DNA of 64,000 bases from CAWGCE01 sp964480915 (GTDB lineage: Bacteria > Planctomycetota > Planctomycetia > Pirellulales > Pirellulaceae). The position numbers were made by a program, and so were the translations under genes. Positions within the stretch are counted from its first letter, which is position 1. Each line of letters begins with the position of its first letter. This document shows positions 36,028 to 44,200 of this stretch, piece after piece. Location of the stretch: NCBI GenBank assembly GCA_964480915.1, contig CAYZRS010000016.1, positions 1-64,000 on the forward strand, in the 5' to 3' direction. Under the pieces are notes generated by a model. It did no database searches. It saw nothing but the letters and a program-made list of their open reading frames with translations, and had not been told where the DNA came from.

Positions 36028-36222
36028 TTACCAAGAGATCTTCTTCTTGCGTCGCCGATGCATTCCGTTGAACTGTTGCGGGTGCTTGCCACGCTTACGT
36101 CCGAACGAAGGGCGATTGTTGGATGATCTTGAAGGCGCTTTGCGACGGCCCGTGTTCGAGGTACCTGCCTCGGATCGGAATTCAAAATCAATCGTGTCGT
36201 AGTTGGTAACTGCTGCATTCAT
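36028..36222 (-). CDS. Small basic peptide D of a four-member family
   Basis: 64 residues from ATG 36222, which has an AGAGGA site about 7 bases upstream. An earlier ATG at 36267 would add 15 residues and lies too close to the upstream gene stop. It starts MNAAVTNYDTIDFEF, has a Gly/Arg/Ser linker (TGRRKAPSRSSNNRPSFGRK) and ends QFNGMHRRRKKKISW. It is the first peptide after the degenerate receiver gene (66-base gap), consistent with one transcript for all. Confidence 0.8.
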   Translation of the reverse strand: MNAAVTNYDTIDFEFRSEAGTSNTGRRKAPSRSSNNRPSFGRKRGKHPQQFNGMHRRRKKKISW

Positions 36223-36288
36223 TGTTCTGTCCTCTTGGATTTGTTGAATCAAAGTTCTTCTGGCCAACAGTTGGCCGTGGCTTGGTGG

Positions 36289-36756
36289 TTACGCCGAGCG
36301 AAGAAGTCTTTCCGCAATTGAGCGGCCTTCTGTGCAAAGCGTGACGAGGTCGGAATCGACAGAGACGCCGGGCAGGTACAACCAAGCACCCAGCTGGCGA
36401 GCCCATATCTCTTCCGTGGCGGCGGCCTCATTGCCGCAAATCACCAACAGCATGTTGCGTTGGGTTGCGAGGTGTTCGCACAACTCGCGGAAGTCATCGG
36501 ACACTTGTCCCTGAATATCAACGACTGACATCTGGAACGACTCGCGATGAAGTGCGGACCACGCCTGCATGGGTTCGCTACATACGAACGAATCCCAGCC
36601 GGCATCGTTGACCGACTTCAGTAGTAACTCGCGACGAGATTCGCTCGGCGCGGCTACGAGGCATTGAAACGTCCGTGTCGCCTTCTTTGTTCCGTCTTTG
36701 CGTGCGGTAACTGCGCTCGTGGCAACTACCGGCTCATAAGTTGTCAGGACACCCAT
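36289..36756 (-). CDS. Degenerate receiver-like protein
   Basis: 155 residues. The fold pattern of a CheY receiver is visible from about residue 30: FQCLVAAPSES in place of the acidic first strand, MSVVDIQG with the usual phospho-acceptor Asp position, MLLVICGNE and a final helix. The acidic pair of the first loop is missing (AAPSES) and no Lys is found in the late segment, so ordinary phosphorylation is unlikely. It is the first gene after the sigma-54 promoter and heads the peptide cluster on the minus strand. It may be a protein-binding regulator. Confidence 0.65.
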   Translation of the reverse strand: MGVLTTYEPVVATSAVTARKDGTKKATRTFQCLVAAPSESRRELLLKSVNDAGWDSFVCSEPMQAWSALHRESFQMSVVDIQGQVSDDFRELCEHLATQRNMLLVICGNEAAATEEIWARQLGAWLYLPGVSVDSDLVTLCTEGRSIAERLLRSA

Positions 36757-37580
36757 GGCACCGATCTCTCAAGTGTTGTCAGGATCAAATCGGATTCGTC
36801 GAAGTGACGAAACAAAACGTGATCGCATCGTGAATTCCGAGCGAACGAATTCGCTCATGTCTCGTCCGCTGTTAGCTCTTTGCCGCTTGCGAACGTAAGG
36901 ACTAAAAGCAACGGTTGTGCCAATCGTTCTCTTTGCCGAAACGAATTGCTTCAAACGCCATGTAGAAAGAGGTTTGCTGAGCGCAGAATTTTTTGAGGGC
37001 CTCCTGTGACGCTTGCAGACGATTTCACTCAAGTGAGGAATGCGATCGGGCGTCTCGAAGCCAACTACATTTGCTAGAACAACTTAGGTGCTGTCTCCCC
37101 GAGTTGGTGAAGACCTCACAGAATTGTGATGCCCTGAGGTCCGTAATCTTCGTTACCATCGTGTTGCAAAAAGAGATGCTGTTGCGACGCGCGGTGGTCG
37201 GGATCCTTGCGTGCCAGCAAGCGGAAACAGAAGCGTGACCGCGGCGCTCCACCGGCTCATCAGCGGAGTGCGATATTTGTTTCCCAAGAATGGTGCATCG
37301 CCTCACCTCGTCGCAGGGAGGGCCTGGTGAGCGAGGAGGGGCGACTGCGAGCGGGACTCGTCTCCCAGCCGGGCTGCTTCACCACTGTGGGGAAATCGTC
37401 CGCGCATGGTGAAAGTGGGCTCAGAAGGGCTCGGGGAAGACCAGAGCGAAGACCAGTGCGACCAAAGCAAAGACAAAGCAAAGGCCAACCGAGGGGGTGG
37501 CCGAACGTGACGGAGGCCATTTTCTCTGGGAAAACAGGCGATTTGGCTGCTTTGAGTCGAAATAGAGGGCTGGCCGGCGC
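36757..37580. other. Long non-coding region upstream of the receiver-peptide operon
   Basis: More than 800 bases without a convincing gene between the two regulators. It contains the sigma-54 promoter near 36915 and two short dyads described there. An open frame of 132 codons on the plus strand at 37207 has basic, low-complexity content, no clear start signal and no recognisable family, and I do not accept it. An untranslated RNA cannot be excluded. Confidence 0.5.
36907..36922 (-). promoter_or_regulatory. Sigma-54 (-24/-12) promoter
   Basis: On the minus strand TGGCAC-AACCG-TTGCT matches the consensus TGGCAC-N5-TTGC(A/T) at every fixed base. The predicted start lies about 12 bases downstream (near 36896), giving a leader of roughly 140 bases to the degenerate receiver gene at 36756. 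Sigma-54 activator genes flank it on both sides. Dyads at 37025-37036 (TCACT-CA-AGTGA) and 37116-37129 (TCACA-GAAT-TGTGA) lie 100-200 bases upstream, a usual place for enhancer sites; this last point is weak. Confidence 0.8.
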
Positions 37581-37611
37581 AAAGAAAAAGGCAGCTCAAA
37601 AATGAGCTGCC
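37581..37611 (-). terminator. Rho-independent terminator of the PspF-sized regulator
   Basis: GGCAGCTCA-AAAA-TGAGCTGCC forms a perfect 9-bp stem at 37590-37611. On the minus strand it is followed by TTTTTCTTTG, and it lies about 30 bases after the regulator stop at 37643. Confidence 0.8.
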
Positions 37612-37642
37612 TTGATGGTGTGTGTTTCGTAAAGTGTTTTTT

Positions 37643-38623
37643 CTAGTTTTCCAGTGTTTCTTCTTCGAGCTGTGCCAGCATGCGGGTCAGCGTATTCGCG
37701 TGAACGCCCAGCAATTTGGCCGCTTTGCCTTTGTGTCCTTGGGTCGCTTGGAGTGCCTGTCGCACTGCGGCACCCCTCAACTGGTCAAGATTGAAGTACG
37801 GCAGGCTGTTGTTGATGGACTTGCTGTTGGACGTCTTGGGCAGTTCCGGTTCGCAGTCGAGCACATAACCTTGTTCGATCACGTGCGACAGTTGACGAAT
37901 ATTGCCTGGCCAGCGGAATTCACAAAAACGGGCCAGCGCTTCAGGGCCTGGCTGCCATTTCGTTTGCTGATAACGCTGGGCAAACTTCGTGGAAAAGTAG
38001 TCGATGAATTCTGGGATGTCTTGTGGACGTTCGCGCAGGGACGGGACAGTCAACTGCACCATATTCAGTCGGAAGAACAGGTCTTCGCGGAATCGACCTT
38101 CGGCAACTTCTGTTTCAAGATCACGATTTGTGGCCGCGACGACTTGCACATTGATCGGTACCGGCGACGAAGCACCCACCGGCGTGACTTCGCCTTCCTG
38201 CAGTACACGAAGCAGTTTTGGCTGCAGTTCTAGTGGCATTTCGCCCACTTCGTCGAGAAAGACGACACCACCTTCTGCGGCTCGGAACACACCGAGCGAC
38301 GCGCCTGCCGCACCTGTGAAGGCGCCTTTTTCGTGGCCAAACAATTGGCTCTCAGCCAACGTCGGAGTCAGTGCGGCGCAGTTCACCGGAACAAATGCTC
38401 GTTCGGCTCGTGGACCCATCTGATGGACAAGCGATGCCCAGACTTCTTTTCCTGTTCCAGTTTCTCCGCAGACGAGAACTGTGCATTCGACTTCGGAAGC
38501 GCGCTCGACATGTCGAGCGATGCGTCGAATGGAGGGGTGATTGCCAAGTACCCATTTGCTGCTAGGAAATGCCGAGGGCATTTCTTGCGCATCATCATTC
38601 ATGCTGTTAGTTTGATTCAACAT
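37643..38623 (-). CDS. Sigma-54 enhancer-binding protein without regulatory domain (PspF-like)
   Basis: 326 residues, nearly the length of E. coli PspF. It consists of an AAA+ domain starting at once (VLGNHPSIRRIARHVERAS; Walker A GETGTGKE; GAFTGA; VFLDEVGEMPLE; AATNRDLETE; RWPGNIRQL) and a Fis-type helix-turn-helix at the end (RGAAVRQALQATQGHKGKAAKLLGVHANTL). There is no N-terminal receiver, GAF or PAS domain, so control must come from a partner protein. A PspA-like gene lies 1.4 kb away. It may instead act at the sigma-54 promoter at 36907. ATG 38602 is a possible later start. Confidence 0.9.
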   Translation of the reverse strand: MLNQTNSMNDDAQEMPSAFPSSKWVLGNHPSIRRIARHVERASEVECTVLVCGETGTGKEVWASLVHQMGPRAERAFVPVNCAALTPTLAESQLFGHEKGAFTGAAGASLGVFRAAEGGVVFLDEVGEMPLELQPKLLRVLQEGEVTPVGASSPVPINVQVVAATNRDLETEVAEGRFREDLFFRLNMVQLTVPSLRERPQDIPEFIDYFSTKFAQRYQQTKWQPGPEALARFCEFRWPGNIRQLSHVIEQGYVLDCEPELPKTSNSKSINNSLPYFNLDQLRGAAVRQALQATQGHKGKAAKLLGVHANTLTRMLAQLEEETLEN

Positions 38624-39039
38624 AAACTCAACCAGCGTTATTCACTTCTCGCAACATCGGAAGCTTTTCGCTGACTCTAAATCACTAGTTCTTGCCTCAG
38701 GTACTTAAACAAAACAATGGCCACGAGCACTCAGTCTAATTTCGACACGAAATCAACGCAAGGAAAACTTTTAGAATTCCTAATCCAGGCACAAAGCCCG
38801 TGAATTAGCGCTATGGGACCCCCTAATTGGGGTCCTGTTGGCTGGGACACATTCCTGGTCATCAAAAGCGATAAACCCTTTGGTAGTAAGGGCTAAGCGT
38901 CTTCAGTGGCTATTCCTCGGAATGTGTTGATTCAAGTAGAATATTTGAGAAAATGATTGAGCAGCCGTAATGATGAGAACTCCACGGCGGCACCTGATAT
39001 ATATCCGAGCAAGTCCCGTTTCGCAACCCGATTTCAGCA
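38624..39039. other. Intergenic region between divergent regulator and sirtuin genes
   Basis: 416 bases with no convincing gene. An inverted repeat at 38816-38835 (GGACCCC-CTAATT-GGGGTCC) could be an operator or a weak hairpin; there is no T run. I found no sigma-54 consensus on either strand here. Confidence 0.5.
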
Positions 39040-39810
39040 GTGATGATGAAACCACCGGGACCTATGATTGAAGTTGCCGCGTGGCTGCAGGCTGGGGGCT
39101 CGAATACGGTCTTCACTGGCGCCGGGATTAGCACGGAGAGTGGCATCCCCGATTTTCGATCGCCAAATGTAGGTCGTTGGTCGGCAGCCAGTCCGGTCCT
39201 CTTTCAGGACTTTCTCACCCGCCGTGATTCTCGAGAAGAATATTGGCGACAGAAAAGCGAGTCGCATGACCAGATGCTGCAGGCGTCGCCAAATGTGGCT
39301 CATCAAATCCTGGTCGATTGGGAGCAGCGGGGATTGCTCAGCCGACTTGTGACGCAAAATATCGATGGTCTGCACAAGCAAGCAGGAAGTCGGCGTCTGC
39401 TCGAGATCCATGGCAACGCGATGGAGGTGGCCTGCACCTCCGGTTGCGGATTTCGGGCCGAAAGTGAGCCCTACGTAAGATCGTTTCTCCATGATCAGAC
39501 GGTGCCGCTCTGTCCTGGTTGTGAGGGTTTTCTCAAGCACGCGACCATCTCGTTCGGTCAGTCTCTGTTGGCTACTGATATTGAAACGGCAGTTCGCTGG
39601 GCAGAAACATCAAACGTATTTCTCGCACTTGGTTCGTCGCTGTTGGTCACCCCAGCGGCCGATCTGCCGCGCTTGGCGAAGGCGAATGGAGCCCAATTGG
39701 TCATCATCAATCGCGAGCCAACCCCTTTGGATGACTTGGCCGATCTTGTCATTCACGCAGAACTGGGCTTCGCGTTGAGCTCGATCGACGATGTGCTGGC
39801 CGCGTCATAG
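39040..39810 (+). CDS. Sir2-family NAD-dependent protein deacylase
   Basis: Removes acyl groups from lysines using NAD. 256 residues with GAGISTESGIPDFRS, TQNIDGLH, the catalytic His in EIHGNAMEV, two zinc cysteine pairs (CTSGC and CPGC) and the late GSSLLVTPAA and INREPTP motifs. Starts at GTG 39040, ATG 39043, ATG 39046 or ATG 39064 are all possible. It stands alone between the divergent sigma-54 regulator and the PspA-like gene. Confidence 0.93.
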   Translation: MMMKPPGPMIEVAAWLQAGGSNTVFTGAGISTESGIPDFRSPNVGRWSAASPVLFQDFLTRRDSREEYWRQKSESHDQMLQASPNVAHQILVDWEQRGLLSRLVTQNIDGLHKQAGSRRLLEIHGNAMEVACTSGCGFRAESEPYVRSFLHDQTVPLCPGCEGFLKHATISFGQSLLATDIETAVRWAETSNVFLALGSSLLVTPAADLPRLAKANGAQLVIINREPTPLDDLADLVIHAELGFALSSIDDVLAAS

Positions 39811-40048
39811 GAATCAGGAATCGCGGCCGGTTCGTTGAGTTGTGCCTGGCATGATTGGCAGTCGTCAGCTGATTTCGTCGCTTAGGGAATAGCGTGTCGC
39901 ATTTCTGTTGCGGGTTACAGTTCCCCTGGCTGAGCCTGCGATTTGGGCCGGCAATTGTGAGTCCCTGTCAGATTGCTTAGGATGATCTTTGCCGACCGCT
40001 CGACAGGAGCGATTTATTGACCATGTTTGACCCCGGATTGGAGGAAGT

Positions 40049-40864
40049 ATGTTTCGATCCATTGGCCGTTATTTCCGAGCCCTCGGTTACTTGCTTACGG
40101 GCCGTGTTGATCGAGCACGTCAAGCGCTCAATATGAATCCCGACGTCGTTCGTGCGACTTATGATCGGGTGATCCAAGAAAAGAAGTCCCGCATTCATCA
40201 ATATCGTGATGCTGTGGGCGCGATGATTGCGCAAGAAGAAAAAAAGAAGAGCGCTCTCAAACGCATCACGGAAGAGGTCACGAAGATCCGCAAACTACGC
40301 GAGGGAGCGGCGGCGATGGCTCGCAAAGTTGTCGAGCGACACAACGGTGATACTGAAGCGGTGAAGTCGGATCCAGACTACGTCAAATGTCAGGCTGCCT
40401 TTCAGGATTTCTCATCGACGCTGGAAGAGAAAGAAGAACGTTGCAAAGAGCTTGAGGTTGAGATCAATGAGCTCGATAGCAACGTGAAGGGACATAAGAC
40501 TCAACTGGAATCGTTGCTACGCGAGATCGAAAAGGTCAAGCAAGAGAAGCACGCCACGGTCGCCGAACTGATCACGGCCAAAGAAGAAAAAGAGATTGCC
40601 GATATGATTTCGGGGATCAGCAAGGATCGTACGGCCGAAGAGTTGCAAGAGCTTCGTGACATTCGCGATCAAGCCAAAGCGACCGCACGCGTTTCCCGCG
40701 AAATGGCCGATACCGATGTGCAACGATCCGAGGCCGAGTTCCTCGAATATGCTTCGAAGAATTCATCGGATGATGAGTTCGACAAGCTGATCGGTCTGGC
40801 CAAGGAAGCTGCCGATTCGAGTGGCGGCGAGCAGGCCGACAAGACTCGCATTCCTGAGTCATAG
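40049..40864 (+). CDS. PspA/IM30-family membrane-remodelling protein
   Basis: 271 residues, almost all helical coiled coil (about 55-225), with the short N-terminal amphipathic part typical of PspA (MFRSIGRYFRALGYLLTG). PspA/Vipp1 proteins are bacterial ESCRT-III relatives that form rods and rings on the inner membrane. A good ribosome site (GGAGGAAG) precedes the ATG. The downstream AAA gene is on the same strand beyond a terminator-like hairpin. No PspB or PspC gene is present. Confidence 0.85.
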   Translation: MFRSIGRYFRALGYLLTGRVDRARQALNMNPDVVRATYDRVIQEKKSRIHQYRDAVGAMIAQEEKKKSALKRITEEVTKIRKLREGAAAMARKVVERHNGDTEAVKSDPDYVKCQAAFQDFSSTLEEKEERCKELEVEINELDSNVKGHKTQLESLLREIEKVKQEKHATVAELITAKEEKEIADMISGISKDRTAEELQELRDIRDQAKATARVSREMADTDVQRSEAEFLEYASKNSSDDEFDKLIGLAKEAADSSGGEQADKTRIPES

Positions 40865-40894
40865 TGTCAGCTTGCGTTGGATGCGATAAGTTAT

Positions 40895-40931
40895 TTGTGC
40901 CGTCGGCGTTTTCGCCGGCGGCACAATTTTT
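40895..40931 (+). terminator. Hairpin between the PspA-like and AAA genes
   Basis: A 14-bp stem (TTGTGCCGTCGGCG pairing with CGCCGGCGGCACAA, one wobble) with a TTTT loop, followed by TTTTTG on the plus strand. It could be a terminator or a partial attenuator that lowers AAA gene expression relative to the PspA-like gene. Confidence 0.75.
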
Positions 40932-40952
40932 GTTTGCAACAAGGATGAATTC

Positions 40953-42728
40953 ATGGGTAGCGAAGCGAAAGCGACCGGGCAGGAATTTTTTTCGCAGCTG
41001 GCGGCAATCTTTAACTCAGAGCAATCCCGCAGCGTCGTGCTGAGTGGAAATGTCTATGACATGTTTCCGACTCCAGAAGGGTACGAGCCACTCATTCCCT
41101 TCTTGGCTTCCAAACTCAAAACCAAGGGTCTCATTCGGATCGTCTATGAACTGAATGGTCCCATCCGAATTCTTGAAGACAAAGACAAACTGAAGAACGC
41201 TTGGATTTCTTGGAAGGCAGGGATCGATGTCGATACGCTGCTGGTACGAGGGCTGAAATCGAAAGGGCCCTCCGATTTCGATCGATTGAATCAAGAGTTT
41301 GACAAGCACTTGCTCGATGCGATCGGGAATCCGACGTTGGCGCTCGAGCTGCTACGACAATTGACGATCTGTTCTCGGGACGCGCTCACTGGTGCCAACT
41401 TGATGATTCTGATCGAGGCGGCCGACATGCTGCTGCCGGCAGGAAGCGGCGATGTGAGTTCGCTCGATGACAAAAAGCTGCGCCGTATCAGTATTTGCCA
41501 AGACTGGTTTAGCGATCCGGCTTTCATGGACGGTGGCGATTCGGTCGCTCTGATTGCCGAGTCTCGCAGCTTGATCCACCCCCGCGTTTCTCGTCTGCCC
41601 CAGGTGCTGACCGTAGACATCCCGTCACCCACCGTGACCGATCGCCTGGCGTTCATTGACCATTTCGTAGAAAAAGCCGATCGCAAACCGAAGTTTTGGA
41701 GTACCTCGAAAGATCTGGCTGCCTTTACAGCCGGTCTCTCACTGCACGCCGTCCGCCAGCTGCTGGCCGGCGCGGCTCATTCCGACCAAGAACTACAGCC
41801 GAATGACTTGATCGACAAGGTCGAAGAATTCATTCAGGCCCAGGTCGGCGAAGATGTTGTCGAATTCAAAAAGCCGTCACATACGCTCGAGCACGTTGTC
41901 GGAAACGAGCAGTTGAAGACGTTCCTGAAGAAGGAACTCATTCCTCGTTTTAAAGCCGACCGGGATAAAGCGCTGCCCGGTGCGGCGGTGGCTGGGCCGA
42001 TCGGTGGCGGTAAGACGTTTATTTTTGAAGCGGTGGCCGGCGAACTGGGGGTGCCAGTGTTGGTCCTGAAAAGTATCCGCAGTCAATGGTACGGCCAGAC
42101 CGACGTGATCTTCGAACGATTGCGGCGCGTGTTGGAGGCGTTGGAAAAAGTCGTGATCTTTGTCGACGAAGCCGACACACAGTTTGGTGGCGTCGGGGCG
42201 GAAACGCATTCGACCGAGCGCCGCTTAACGGGGAAGATTCAGGCCATGATGTCCGACCCGCAATTGCGTGGCAAAGTCATGTGGTTGCTCATGACGGCCC
42301 GCATTCATCTTCTCTCTCCCGACATCCGTCGTCCAGGCCGTGTCGGTGACCTGATCATTCCGGTACTCGATCCGCGCGGTGAAGATCGATCGGCGTTTAT
42401 CGAGTGGGTGATCGGTGCGGTAGTGAAAGAGCCGACCGACAGTGACTTGGAAAAAATGGGCGAGCTGACCCAAGGGTATTCGGCGGCCGCTTTCGCCTCC
42501 TTGCGCTCGCAGCTAAAAGCCTCCGATGTCCAATCGATCGATCAAGTCGTCGAGATCGTCAGCGATCACATTCCGCCTGCGATCGGTCAGACTCGACGTT
42601 ATCAAACGTTGCAAGCGATGATCAATTGCACGCGCCGTTCGCTGATGCCGGATCCCAATTTTACCGAGCGTGATCGGGAAGCTTGGCAGGAAGAGATTCG
42701 CTCACTCGAGCGGCTGGGCATCCGCTGA
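40953..42728 (+). CDS. AAA+ ATPase paired with the PspA-like protein
   Basis: 591 residues in two AAA-like halves. The N-terminal half (about 20-300) keeps strand motifs (SVVLSGNVYDMF, NLMILIEAADMLL, VALIAESRSLIHP) but no P-loop lysine and is probably inactive. The second half has Walker A GPIGGGKT (348-355), a pore-loop-like QWYGQTD (378-384), Walker B VVIFVDEAD (400-408) and arginines in DIRRPGRVGD. The order resembles Vps4/FtsH-type hexameric unfoldases. A ribosome site (AAGGA) precedes ATG 40953. Its pairing with a PspA-like protein suggests remodelling of PspA polymers; this is inference. Its stop overlaps the convergent methyltransferase gene by 27 bases. Confidence 0.85.
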   Translation: MGSEAKATGQEFFSQLAAIFNSEQSRSVVLSGNVYDMFPTPEGYEPLIPFLASKLKTKGLIRIVYELNGPIRILEDKDKLKNAWISWKAGIDVDTLLVRGLKSKGPSDFDRLNQEFDKHLLDAIGNPTLALELLRQLTICSRDALTGANLMILIEAADMLLPAGSGDVSSLDDKKLRRISICQDWFSDPAFMDGGDSVALIAESRSLIHPRVSRLPQVLTVDIPSPTVTDRLAFIDHFVEKADRKPKFWSTSKDLAAFTAGLSLHAVRQLLAGAAHSDQELQPNDLIDKVEEFIQAQVGEDVVEFKKPSHTLEHVVGNEQLKTFLKKELIPRFKADRDKALPGAAVAGPIGGGKTFIFEAVAGELGVPVLVLKSIRSQWYGQTDVIFERLRRVLEALEKVVIFVDEADTQFGGVGAETHSTERRLTGKIQAMMSDPQLRGKVMWLLMTARIHLLSPDIRRPGRVGDLIIPVLDPRGEDRSAFIEWVIGAVVKEPTDSDLEKMGELTQGYSAAAFASLRSQLKASDVQSIDQVVEIVSDHIPPAIGQTRRYQTLQAMINCTRRSLMPDPNFTERDREAWQEEIRSLERLGIR

Positions 42729-43559
42729 CGCATCTGGATTCGTCGAGGCCGTCCACGATTCGTCACGCCCAAAGAACATCAAGTGTTGCCAAGGCAATTC
42801 GTCGAATTCGCGTTTCAGCTGAAATCCGTTGGGAATGAGCTCCTTCAGCACTTGGGCCTTGCTCATCTTGTGAAGTGGTTTGATGGGGACCGCAGGGTCC
42901 TCTTCGCGAAACTCGGCCAATACCAGTAGGCCATCCGGTTTCAATGACGTGCGCATGGCAGCCAGCATTCGTTCCGGATGGGAGAACTCGTGGTAGACGT
43001 CAACGCAAAGGATGAGATCGACGGCCTGCCGAGGTAACCGGGGATCGACGACGGTGCCAAGGATCGTCTTGATCGTCGTGATCTTTTCATCGGCGGCGCG
43101 GGCTTCCAACAGACGCAGCATTTCTTGTTGAATGTCGACGGCCAAGACTTGGCCTTTCTCGCCCGTCAATTTGGCGATCGGCAACGAATAGAACCCGTTC
43201 CCGCAACCCATATCGACCACGGTCATCCCCGGTTTGATCCGCAGTTCACGCAGCATCGCTTCGCAGTCTTCCTCACGCTGCCGCGATTCGCGGGTGAGCC
43301 AGGGCGCCCCGTTGAAATGCATGGTCGCAGCGATCTTGCGCCCTTTGTATTCTGATAACGCGGGCGGTAGTTTTTCCTGCGCGGCGGTGTGATGTGCTAG
43401 GCTCGGCATCGTGACAAACGCCAGGCCGGTGAGCATGACGGACAAGACGGCGCGTCGAAGCGTAGCGTCCTCTTGCCCACGAAGTCTGAAAATTTGCAGT
43501 TCCGCTTGGGGGCCGAAGGTCGCGGTTTTCCGGCTGACATCGATACGACAAACACCCAT
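42702..43559 (-). CDS. Class I SAM methyltransferase with hydrophobic N-terminus
   Basis: 285 residues. The SAM-binding motif VVDMGCGNGFYSLP and the following AVDIQQEML, DLILCVDVYHEF and GLLVLAEFR strands mark a Rossmann methyltransferase. Before it is an Arg-containing hydrophobic stretch (RRAVLSVMLTGLAFVTMPSLAHH) that looks like a signal peptide or anchor, which is odd for an enzyme that needs cytoplasmic SAM. ATG 43559 is chosen to include this and avoid overlap with the upstream membrane gene; ATG 43436 is possible. Substrate unknown. Confidence 0.8.
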   Translation of the reverse strand: MGVCRIDVSRKTATFGPQAELQIFRLRGQEDATLRRAVLSVMLTGLAFVTMPSLAHHTAAQEKLPPALSEYKGRKIAATMHFNGAPWLTRESRQREEDCEAMLRELRIKPGMTVVDMGCGNGFYSLPIAKLTGEKGQVLAVDIQQEMLRLLEARAADEKITTIKTILGTVVDPRLPRQAVDLILCVDVYHEFSHPERMLAAMRTSLKPDGLLVLAEFREEDPAVPIKPLHKMSKAQVLKELIPNGFQLKREFDELPWQHLMFFGRDESWTASTNPDASADAQPLE

Positions 43560-43579
43560 TCTGAATTGGGCTCTAGGCA

Positions 43580-44107
43580 CTACAGGGCTCCTAACAGCAT
43601 GATTGTGGCCATGGTCGCCATCATCAGATTTTCTGTTAACGCAACACGGCTTAGTGGCAGCTTCACACCGGTTCCCATGCAGGCACAATCGAGGTGTCGC
43701 CCTTGCAAAATGGCTTGACCAATTCCTATCGCACCGGCAATCGTGACCATGACGATCGCGATGAGCGTCGGCTGCAGCCAGCGATTCCCGAGTAGCAGCA
43801 GACCAAACGCCAACTCAATGAATGGATAGAGCGCTCCATACGGCGGCCAGCGAGCGGCGATCAGATCGTATTCGCGAAACGTTTTTGAAAATCCGGGCAG
43901 GTCGATCAGCTTGAGCGCAGCGAACAGAACAAAAAACATCCCCATGAATTCCCGCATGACGGTGGCAAGTGTCAAGTTGTTGCCTCCGCCGAGAAGACCA
44001 TTGCCCAGTGAGATGCCGATCAGGACAAACAAAGGTCCATAAGCCGACCAGCGAACCGGCGGCTCGGTCGGAATCGTTGGCGGTTGATCGCTGCAGCATT
44101 CGGACAT
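43580..44107 (-). CDS. MauE/DoxX-family membrane protein
   Basis: 175 residues with four membrane helices. A CxC pair in DCACMGTGVKLPLS is characteristic of the MauE-like redox-associated branch of DoxX proteins. An N-terminal MSECCSDQP tail holds another Cys pair. The role is probably linked to disulfide or redox chemistry in the membrane. It is upstream of the methyltransferase with a 20-base gap, suggesting one transcript. Confidence 0.8.
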   Translation of the reverse strand: MSECCSDQPPTIPTEPPVRWSAYGPLFVLIGISLGNGLLGGGNNLTLATVMREFMGMFFVLFAALKLIDLPGFSKTFREYDLIAARWPPYGALYPFIELAFGLLLLGNRWLQPTLIAIVMVTIAGAIGIGQAILQGRHLDCACMGTGVKLPLSRVALTENLMMATMATIMLLGAL

Positions 44108-44200
44108 CGGTTGGTTCTCGCGTCTGTTCTCTCCGCATCATCTTAACGCGCATCGGCTGCGAGCGCTGCGATGGGGGCCGAGTTTGGTGAGCGCTCGAGC

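Noticed and set aside
37207..37605. 132-codon plus-strand open frame upstream of the terminator
   Set aside because: Low-complexity basic composition, no ribosome site, overlaps a terminator hairpin at its 3' end, and no family resemblance.
39897..39911. Possible sigma-54 promoter before the PspA-like gene
   Set aside because: TCGCAT-N5-TTGC lacks the conserved GG of the -24 element, so the match is too weak.
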